From a virus: a stretch of 64,000 bases of DNA. Both the position numbers and the translations under genes were made by a program. The stretch is taken from IMG/VR virus record IMGVR_UViG_3300027856_000008, positions 1 to 64,000 of that record. One strand, given 5' to 3'. Under the pieces are notes generated by a model. It did no database searches and was not told the DNA's origin. It saw nothing but the letters and a program-made list of their open reading frames with translations. Within the stretch, counting starts at the first letter, position 1. Each line of letters opens with the position of its first letter. Positions 58,358 to 64,000 of this stretch are shown piece by piece.

Positions 58358-58891
58358 ATGAAAAATTATTCACTGGTAGATGTATTAAATGGTTCAACAC
58401 GTTGCCTACAACAAGTATCAGAAAGATTAACAACTTTAACTACGATAAGGCATAACGTTAGTTTATTGATTGGTGAGCTTAAAGAAGTAATGAAGCATGA
58501 AAGGTATATTTCTTTTGAACCAGAATTAACTATAGCTTTGGTTCACCTTGCTGCCGTAAGTCACTCATGGCGCTTTTCAGAGGCGAAGGATAATCTTGAA
58601 ATAGCAACAGGGTTATTAAGGAAAGTTTTTGATGAAGCAAAAGCAATAAGAATTGAAGATAGAAGAATAGAAAAAATAGAATTATTTAAAAATGTCTTGG
58701 TTGTTGGTGCGGTATTTGTTGATGCTTGGGAAGAAGATCCAGAATATAAATCAACAATAGTAATAAAAGAAATTACCGAAAAATTTGGTTTGATTTGTGA
58801 AGAAACATATTTAGATGAAACAGAAACAGTAGAATTATTTTGGCAAGATTTCACAGCTAATAAAAACCGCTGGATATTACAGGTACAATAA
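58358..58891 (+). CDS. hypothetical helical protein, 177 aa
   Basis: First gene after cassette 6. The protein is mostly helical with an acidic C-terminus. A minus-strand ORF covers part of it but is regarded as a shadow. No family recognised. Confidence 0.6.
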   Translation: MKNYSLVDVLNGSTRCLQQVSERLTTLTTIRHNVSLLIGELKEVMKHERYISFEPELTIALVHLAAVSHSWRFSEAKDNLEIATGLLRKVFDEAKAIRIEDRRIEKIELFKNVLVVGAVFVDAWEEDPEYKSTIVIKEITEKFGLICEETYLDETETVELFWQDFTANKNRWILQVQ

Positions 58892-58983
58892 AAAGTAATA
58901 AAAAAAGCTTTACTTCAAATGATAAAGTGATAATATAGCTACATCGAAACAAGTTACCCAAATAATCTTAAGCGAGATAAAAA
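58892..58983 (+). promoter_or_regulatory. early promoter/leader cassette, copy 7
   Basis: AAAAGTAATAAAAAAAGC leads into TTTACT (58909-58914), TGATAA-AG-TGATAA (58920-58933) and TAATAT (58931-58936). From 58894 to 58936 it is almost identical to cassette 5. The leader holds TACATCGAAACAAGTTACC and ends CTTAAGCGAGATAAAAA. Confidence 0.75.
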
Positions 58984-59733
58984 ATGACTGATTTAAACCA
59001 AGCAATCTTAAAAGTAAAATCTGTAATCTTAAGCGTATCTGATAAAACACTAAAAATTAAAGATATTCAAAGCCTAGCTTTAAAAGCTTTGTTCACATGG
59101 CAAGATGCTGGAAAGGTACTTGTTAAGCTTGATAGAATCGACCAGCCTTTAAATTCTAAAATACATAATGCCTTGGTAGATACTAAAGAATCTAGCCGCA
59201 GAGTAACAATGCTTAAAAATTTAAATCTTGCTTTAGAATTAATGGAGGGGATCACACCAGATGAAGATCCAGAACTTGAAATTCCAAATGATGGTGTCGA
59301 TAGAGCAGATTTAATAATAAAAATTATTGCCCTTGAAATTGAAATTGAGAATTCACCATATACCATTGAAGAATCAGAACAGGCTAAAAAAGAATTTAAT
59401 AGTTATGATATTTTAGAAGTGTTTAAGGGTGTAGATAAGGATTCCGAAGAAGCTGATAAAATCAGGGAAAAATTCAGCACCCTTGCAGAAGTAAGTAAAT
59501 TATCAAGCGATACTGAAACACTTGGCTGGTACATGAAAACAATGAAAAGCCGATTGATGAAAGTGGAAACAAGATATATAGCCACCAGCGAAAGGTTATT
59601 CAGTCCGTCAGGATTCCACCCCGATGATAGAGTATTTCTTCAAACGACAGTGGCTATACATTCAGATATACCGATCACTAAAAATAATACAAACTTTCCT
59701 AAACTGTATGTTGCAGATATGCAAGATTTATAA
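58984..59733 (+). CDS. hypothetical helical protein, 249 aa
   Basis: Directly after cassette 7. Helical with several acidic segments and a C-terminal strand-rich end. No family recognised. It precedes the TGTCATATGACA operator array. Confidence 0.6.
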   Translation: MTDLNQAILKVKSVILSVSDKTLKIKDIQSLALKALFTWQDAGKVLVKLDRIDQPLNSKIHNALVDTKESSRRVTMLKNLNLALELMEGITPDEDPELEIPNDGVDRADLIIKIIALEIEIENSPYTIEESEQAKKEFNSYDILEVFKGVDKDSEEADKIREKFSTLAEVSKLSSDTETLGWYMKTMKSRLMKVETRYIATSERLFSPSGFHPDDRVFLQTTVAIHSDIPITKNNTNFPKLYVADMQDL

Positions 59734-59744
59734 GTAAAAGGTTC

Positions 59745-59795
59745 ATCATATATGATAAGGGTTCTGTCATATGACAAGCCCCCTGTCATATGACA
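59745..59795. promoter_or_regulatory. array of three palindromic operators
   Basis: ATCATATATGAT (59745-59756) and two identical copies of TGTCATATGACA (59765-59776 and 59784-59795) have centres 20 and 19 bases apart, about two helical turns. The array fills the gap before the 59824 gene. The motif differs from TGATAA and was not seen elsewhere in the window, so a separate regulator is likely. Confidence 0.75.
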
Positions 59796-59823
59796 AGTAT
59801 TAAAGATAAGCGAGGTAAAAATT

Positions 59824-60051
59824 ATGCTTAAAGTTGGCGATAAATTATTTGGAAGTTTTAATTATTATAGTGAAGAAGATCCATTCAACTCTTGTTGGGA
59901 ATCGGTGGAGGTAACAGAAGTCAGTAAGAAGTTTTTTAAAATCGACAGGGTAAATGGAAACTTTAGAATTGAAGATCTAAAGCATGTTGAATACCCTATA
60001 ACACTTTATACAAAAGATCAGATGAAAAACTTAGGTTTTAGTTGTGAATAA
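59824..60051 (+). CDS. small hypothetical protein, 75 aa
   Basis: AAGCGAGGTAAAAATT precedes the ATG. Strand-rich start (VGDKLFGSFNYY) then acidic. It lies directly downstream of the palindromic array. Confidence 0.55.
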   Translation: MLKVGDKLFGSFNYYSEEDPFNSCWESVEVTEVSKKFFKIDRVNGNFRIEDLKHVEYPITLYTKDQMKNLGFSCE

Positions 60052-60064
60052 TTGGAGAGTTACA

Positions 60065-60427
60065 GTGCATATAATAGATATATTAAACGATAACATTGCA
60101 TCTATCAGCAAAGCGGTAGGAAGCCATTGCCAAAACTTAATGGATAGGGTTCAAGATGAAGATTTTCAAATCAATATAATTGAGCAGCAAGATAGTTTTA
60201 AAAGCTTAGGTTTATATCTTGAAAAAGAAAACGCTAAACTAGAATGGTTATCAGATCTTCATAACTATTTTTCTGATCGTAGAAATTCAAGCACAGGAGA
60301 TAAGCAGGGTATAATGAAAATGTATTTAACGTTAAACCAAAAAGATACAGAGTCATTATTTGATTTTAAGAAATATATTATTAAGCAGCTTTTAAGTCAG
60401 TGTATCAAAACCGATTGGGAGCATTAG
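60065..60427 (+). CDS. hypothetical protein, 120 aa
   Basis: GTG 60065 with TTGGAGAGTTACA is preferred to the GTG at 60044. Helical, with a charged middle. No family recognised. Confidence 0.5.
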   Translation: MHIIDILNDNIASISKAVGSHCQNLMDRVQDEDFQINIIEQQDSFKSLGLYLEKENAKLEWLSDLHNYFSDRRNSSTGDKQGIMKMYLTLNQKDTESLFDFKKYIIKQLLSQCIKTDWEH

Positions 60428-60430
60428 GAA

Positions 60431-60685
60431 ATGAAAAATAACGAGCCATGTAATTGTGATCAAGCTTTAGAGCTTCAAAAGACATTAAACAAAATGCCTG
60501 ATGAAATAAGGAATCATGTTCAGCAGATGTTTAATGCGCCCGAAACATTAGAGGAAATATACGAGGTATATTCTAAGGGGCCAGAAAGGGCATTGGCGGC
60601 AATCGTAGCTGGTCGGGCTTATAACTTAGGCTTAAAACATGCCGCATTAATCGTTGCTGGAAAAATAGATGAAAACAAAAAATAA
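60431..60685 (+). CDS. hypothetical protein, 84 aa
   Basis: TTAGGAA precedes the ATG. CNCD near the start, then a helical domain with GPERALAAIVAGRAYN. No function assigned. It ends before a terminator. Confidence 0.55.
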   Translation: MKNNEPCNCDQALELQKTLNKMPDEIRNHVQQMFNAPETLEEIYEVYSKGPERALAAIVAGRAYNLGLKHAALIVAGKIDENKK

Positions 60686-60711
60686 CAGGTCAAATTTTTA
60701 CTAACTCCACC

Positions 60712-60734
60712 AGCCCTTTTTAAGGGCTTTTTTT
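60712..60734 (+). terminator. rho-independent terminator
   Basis: AGCCCTT and AAGGGCT pair across TTT and are followed by seven T residues. Confidence 0.85.
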
Positions 60735-60748
60735 ATGCCTGTAATAAA

Positions 60749-60760
60749 TTGAACTAAACT
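60749..60760 (+). promoter_or_regulatory. late-type promoter motif before holin
   Basis: TTGAACTAAACT is a variant of the late motif, about 30 bases before the holin start. It fits late expression of lysis genes. Confidence 0.45.
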
Positions 60761-60789
60761 AATAATGGGTTATCAATTGAGTATTTAAT

Positions 60790-61149
60790 ATGGGTTTACT
60801 AACATCGTTAGGATCTTTTTTTGGATCGTCAGGTTTTGCCAATACAGCAAATGACGCAATTCGAAAGGTTGGGGGGTTAGACGATTTAAACGGCAAAGAG
60901 CGAATAGATAAATTTATTGAAGTTTTGAAAGTTACACAACAGCAATCCCCCGCTAGAAGAATGATCGCTTTTGTTGTTGCTGGTATATGGGCGCTTTTAG
61001 TTGTTTGTTGGTTGCTTATGATTGGTTTGAACCAGTTTGCCGCAGCAATGGCAATAAAAGAGTTTATGAAAGAAACGGTAACAGAACCTTTCAACTATAT
61101 CATCGCGTTTTATTTTGTATCTGCAATATTATCGGGGATCAAAAAATGA
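60790..61149 (+). CDS. putative holin
   Basis: The 119-residue protein has an amphipathic N-terminus (LTSLGSFFGSSGFANTAND), then two membrane segments (about residues 58-80 and 98-116). Size, topology and overlap with a lysin-like gene (ATGA) fit a holin, which opens the inner membrane at the end of infection. No specific holin family was recognised. Confidence 0.65.
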   Translation: MGLLTSLGSFFGSSGFANTANDAIRKVGGLDDLNGKERIDKFIEVLKVTQQQSPARRMIAFVVAGIWALLVVCWLLMIGLNQFAAAMAIKEFMKETVTEPFNYIIAFYFVSAILSGIKK

Positions 61150-61586
61150 ATGATTTCAGTTTAGTTTTACAATCAGTATGTTTGAAAACACACACAGTCG
61201 GTAAGTTATTTATTTGTCATGTGGGGAAAGATCCAGAATTCTTTTGTTTTACTCTTGAGCGTCCGTGGCTCGGCAATAAGGCGCATATCTCTTGCATCCC
61301 ATATGGTGAATATGTTTTGAAAAGCCACAAAAGCCCGAAGTTTGGCAGATGCTATTATTTACAATCTCGTATCTCTGGTGTTGTGGGTTTAAATTATGGA
61401 GCTAGAACGCACATTCTAATCCATCCAGCGAACAGGGCTAGTGAATTGCATGGGTGTATTGCTTTGGGTTCAATGGACGGCATTTTAAGTGGAGAATTCG
61501 CTATTTTGAATAGTAGAAAAACCGTTAATAAGTTACATGAATTGCTTGGCGGTAGAGATACGCTGATAACAATAATGGAACGTTAA
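61146..61586 (+). CDS. DUF5675-like putative lysin
   Basis: ATG 61146 overlaps the holin stop. The 146-residue protein has FTLERPWLGN, then CIPYGEYVLKSHKSPKFG and ILIHPANRASELHGCIALG, matching DUF5675, which resembles L,D-transpeptidase-like folds with the H...GC.xxG signature. Placement after a holin suggests peptidoglycan degradation, but enzymatic activity of the family is unproven as far as I know. Confidence 0.65.
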   Translation: MNDFSLVLQSVCLKTHTVGKLFICHVGKDPEFFCFTLERPWLGNKAHISCIPYGEYVLKSHKSPKFGRCYYLQSRISGVVGLNYGARTHILIHPANRASELHGCIALGSMDGILSGEFAILNSRKTVNKLHELLGGRDTLITIMER

Positions 61587-62368
61587 TGAAAAATCCAGAA
61601 TTCCATACCTATAAAATTGTAGATATTAATTCTTTGATCCCGTATGTGACTAATGCAAGAACGCATGAACAATGGCAGATAGCACAAATCAGGGGAAGTA
61701 TAAAAGAGTTTGGATTTACGAACCCTGTTCTTATTGAGCCAGACGGTTCGATAATTGCGGGGCATGGTCGAGTTCTGGCAGCATTAGATCTAGGTTTTGA
61801 AGAATTACCCGCTATAGAAATAAAAGGGCTCACTAAGGCTAAAAAGGCCAAATTAGTTATAGCGGATAATCAATTTGCTCTTAATGCTGGTTGGGATCTT
61901 GGTATTTTAAAATCAGAGTTAGAATTTATACAAGAAGCTGGCGAGGACATTGGTGAACTGGGTTTCGATGATAAATTTTTAAATGATTTATTTGAACGTG
62001 GTGACGATGATAGTTCGTATACCAAAAAAATAGATGCCCCGTTATATGAACCTACAGGCGAAAAGCCAGATATTATAAAAGTCTATAATACAGAAAAAAC
62101 AGATCAGCTACTTAGTGAAATAAAAGGTTCAGACTTGCCAGATGGTGTAAGGGATTTCTTGATCGCTGCCGCATACCGACATACTAAATTTAATTATGAA
62201 CAGATTGCAGAATTTTATGCTCAATCAAATGCGGATATTCAAGAACTAATGGAGAGTAGCGCACTTGTTATAATTGATTTCGATAGAGCTATTGCAGATG
62301 GTTATGTTCGATTAAATGATGCGGTCACAGAGCTATACCAGCGTGAAAATGGCGAAGCTGATGAATGA
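61586..62368 (+). CDS. ParB-like nuclease-domain protein of the DNA-modification cluster
   Basis: The ParB/Srx N-terminal domain is clear: NARTHEQWQIAQIRGSIKEFG (broken at SIKEFG), IIAGHGRVLAALDLG with GHGR at 59-62, and IADNQFALNAGWDLGIL. In modification systems this domain often guides a DNA methyltransferase or glycosyltransferase. The C-terminal 120 residues include RHTKFNYEQIAEFYAQ and ALVIIDFDRAI. The glycosyltransferase gene overlaps its end. It differs from a plasmid ParB and has no HTH. Confidence 0.8.
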   Translation: MKNPEFHTYKIVDINSLIPYVTNARTHEQWQIAQIRGSIKEFGFTNPVLIEPDGSIIAGHGRVLAALDLGFEELPAIEIKGLTKAKKAKLVIADNQFALNAGWDLGILKSELEFIQEAGEDIGELGFDDKFLNDLFERGDDDSSYTKKIDAPLYEPTGEKPDIIKVYNTEKTDQLLSEIKGSDLPDGVRDFLIAAAYRHTKFNYEQIAEFYAQSNADIQELMESSALVIIDFDRAIADGYVRLNDAVTELYQRENGEADE

Positions 62369-63236
62369 TGGTTTCGCTGTTTTTATATTAACCAATAGAA
62401 GGTCTGAAAAGGTTTATACATATAAGACTTTAAAGCGTGGAGGGTATACGGGGGCCGTATATTTACTTGTTGATGATGAAGATCCAGAAAAAGATAATTA
62501 CTTGAAAAAATATAAAGACGAAGTGATCATTTTTAATAAACAAGATGCTGTAAAAATGACGGATTCAGGTAATAACTTTGGCAAAACAAATTCTGTTGTC
62601 TTTGCTAGAAATATAAACTTTATTATTGCCAAAGAAATGGGGCTTAAATACTTTTTACAGTTAGATGATGATTACAGCGATTTTGGATATGTGACCGATG
62701 GGAAAGGTAATTACGTCACAAAAAATACCCGCACTAAAAAGTTAGACGATATTTTTAAACACACCTTAAAATTTCTTGAAGATTCGGGCGCAAGCTCAGT
62801 TGCTTTTAGTCAGGGAGGCGATTTTATTGGTGGCAAAAAAGGTAATGGAGTCAGAAAAGCCGTAGAGGGTAAATTCTTAAGAAAAGCCATGAACAGTTTT
62901 TTTATTTCTACAGCAAGACCTTTTAAATTTGTCGGCATGATGAACGATGATGTTAATACGTTTATATCACTTAGCAAAACAGGCAATCTCTTTTGTACTT
63001 TTTTACCTTTTAGGCTCTGGCAAAGACCAACACAATCAAACGAAGGTGGGTTAACGGAAATGTATCTGGAAATGGGAACATACGTTAAATCATTCTATAC
63101 CGTAATGTATGAACCATCATGTACGACAGTCGTTGAAATGGGGTCTGTAAATAGACGCTTGCACCATAAAACATCTTGGAAATATGCCGCGCCAGTAATA
63201 CTAGATGAAAAGTTTAAAAAGGTGTCTAAATGTTGA
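62349..63236 (+). CDS. TET/JBP-associated-type glycosyltransferase
   Basis: Enzymes of this family add sugars to hydroxymethylated bases in phage DNA. The 295-residue protein starts inside the ParB-like gene; ATG 62361 is an alternative. Key segments are VVFARNINFIIAKEMGLKYF (broken at the helix end), FLQLDDDY with D106-D108 as metal ligands, SQGGDFIGG, KAMNSFFIST, MNDDVNTFI and EMGTYVKSFYTVMYEPS, all typical of the TAGT/GREB1-type group as I know it. The sugar donor may be made by the epimerase encoded next. Confidence 0.85.
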   Translation: MAKLMNDGFAVFILTNRRSEKVYTYKTLKRGGYTGAVYLLVDDEDPEKDNYLKKYKDEVIIFNKQDAVKMTDSGNNFGKTNSVVFARNINFIIAKEMGLKYFLQLDDDYSDFGYVTDGKGNYVTKNTRTKKLDDIFKHTLKFLEDSGASSVAFSQGGDFIGGKKGNGVRKAVEGKFLRKAMNSFFISTARPFKFVGMMNDDVNTFISLSKTGNLFCTFLPFRLWQRPTQSNEGGLTEMYLEMGTYVKSFYTVMYEPSCTTVVEMGSVNRRLHHKTSWKYAAPVILDEKFKKVSKC

Positions 63237-64000
63237 ATGTCTTGGTAACTGGTGGCGCAGGGTTTATTGGTAGCAACTTATGCAAAATACTTGTTGAGAA
63301 TAATTACAAGGTCACATCACTTGATAATTACTCGACAGGGTTGGTAGCAAATCATATAGATGGTGTTGAATATATTAATTATGATTGCTGCGATATAGGT
63401 CTGCTTTCACCAAAGTTTGATACGATATTTCATCTAGGAGAATACGCAAGGGTCGAGTCGAGTTTTACCGATATAGATTTAGTTTTTGAAAAGAATTTAA
63501 GTAATCTATATCAAGTATTGAAATTCACTAAAAACTGTTCAGCTAAATTAATCTATGCGGGATCTAGCACTAAGTTTGCCAAATACTGTAATGGTGATAT
63601 TGAATCACCATATGCGTTTATTAAAACAAAATGCACTGAGATAGTAGGGCAGTATTCAAAGTGGGCAGGGATTAATTACGCAATCACATATTTTTATAAT
63701 GTCTACGGCCCAAACGAGATAGGTCGGGGTAAATATGCGACAGTTGTTGAGAAGTTTTTAACACTTTTCGATGATGGGGCAACGTCTGTTCCGGTGACAT
63801 TGCCAGGTTTACAAGAGCGAAATTTTACGCATGTGCTTGATATTGTTGAAGGATTAATTTTAGTTGCGGAAAAAGGGCAGGGCGATAATTTCTGTATTGG
63901 ATCAGATGAAAGATTATCCATTATTAAGCTGGCGAATCTTATTGGCTTGAGTCCTGACCTTATGCCAGAAAAAATAGGTAATAGGGTCAGCGCAAGGCTT
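63230..64000 (+). CDS. NAD-dependent sugar epimerase/dehydratase, cut by the window end
   Basis: ATG 63230 overlaps the glycosyltransferase stop by seven bases and the frame stays open to base 64000 (257 codons). The N-terminal LVTGGAGFIGSN is the Rossmann NAD-binding motif, Y128 and K132 form YxxxK, and NVYGPNE is the substrate-binding loop. This is the extended SDR (GalE-like) family, which interconverts nucleotide sugars. Downstream of a base glycosyltransferase it probably supplies an unusual sugar donor. Confidence 0.9.
   Translation, partial: MLNVLVTGGAGFIGSNLCKILVENNYKVTSLDNYSTGLVANHIDGVEYINYDCCDIGLLSPKFDTIFHLGEYARVESSFTDIDLVFEKNLSNLYQVLKFTKNCSAKLIYAGSSTKFAKYCNGDIESPYAFIKTKCTEIVGQYSKWAGINYAITYFYNVYGPNEIGRGKYATVVEKFLTLFDDGATSVPVTLPGLQERNFTHVLDIVEGLILVAEKGQGDNFCIGSDERLSIIKLANLIGLSPDLMPEKIGNRVSARL

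Noticed and set aside
60759-61094. 111-codon minus-strand ORF opposite the holin
   Set aside because: It covers the holin frame and upstream promoter, and the plus-strand gene is coupled to the lysin by ATGA.
1-64000. tRNA or tmRNA genes
   Set aside because: No cloverleaf with a T-loop GGTTCRA and matching acceptor stem was noticed by eye; a dedicated scan could still find one.
1-64000. Insertion sequences or transposases
   Set aside because: No transposase domain with flanking inverted repeats was seen; the inverted repeats at 31568-31670 flank only a promoter region.

Overview
The window is a low-GC, almost entirely rightward-transcribed double-stranded DNA phage genome or most of one. 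It encodes a long non-contractile-tailed (siphovirus-like) virion and many very small accessory genes. Gram-negative lipoprotein signals, a CsgG-type outer-membrane channel, YecR-like lipoproteins, a ProQ/FinO-domain protein and AAGCGAG-type ribosome binding sites point to a gammaproteobacterial host, perhaps a marine genus such as Vibrio, Pseudoalteromonas or Shewanella. The host is inferred, not shown. ParA with a ribbon-helix-helix partner, a RepL-like initiator beside an inverted-repeat region, and a small tyrosine recombinase near a dif-like site suggest a phage-plasmid lifestyle. No CI-type repressor or full-length integrase was recognised.

Layout: 1-2.5 kb holds the end of an upstream gene, the partition pair, two YecR-like lipoproteins and small ORFs. 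Terminase small and large subunits lie at 2.6-4.3 kb. An accessory island at 4.3-10.8 kb carries a DUF2786 protein, a radical SAM enzyme with extra C-terminal cysteines, and a Cro-like regulator. Head genes (portal, MuF protein with a metallopeptidase-like tail, scaffold, P22-like coat, fibre-like proteins) run from 10.9 to 21.4 kb, with small islands at 14.5-15.4 and 21.4-24.0 kb. Connector and tail genes (24.1-41.2 kb) include a G/GT-type -1 frameshift and the tape measure. They are interrupted at 31.3-33.2 kb by the replication initiator, its putative origin and small genes. From 41.5 kb come the recombinase, a GIY-YIG nuclease, accessory genes, a tandem HU-like protein, an Arc-like repressor on the minus strand, SSB, a J-domain protein, an exonuclease/RecT pair, a three-gene curli-like secretion cassette (53.8-55.6 kb), ProQ, a replication protein, a VRR-NUC nuclease, a holin/lysin pair, and the start of a putative DNA glycosylation cluster (ParB-like protein, TET/JBP-associated-type glycosyltransferase, NAD-dependent sugar epimerase) that runs off the right edge.

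Two regulatory vocabularies recur. About eight copies of an approximately 90-bp cassette (A-rich tract, TTGAC, a spacer usually carrying TGATAA half-sites, TAATAT, then a conserved leader ending AAGCGAGATAAAA before the start codon) precede accessory genes. A second motif, GACTATACTT without a consistent -35 box, precedes structural and lysis genes. The accessory islands inside the structural module usually open with the first type and give way to the second, so the genome looks like mobile promoter-led cassettes inserted into a late operon. The most unusual systems are the phage-borne CsgG channel with two exported proteins sharing a TSIGN-type motif, the hypermodification cluster, the radical SAM gene, and the repeated promoter/operator cassettes.
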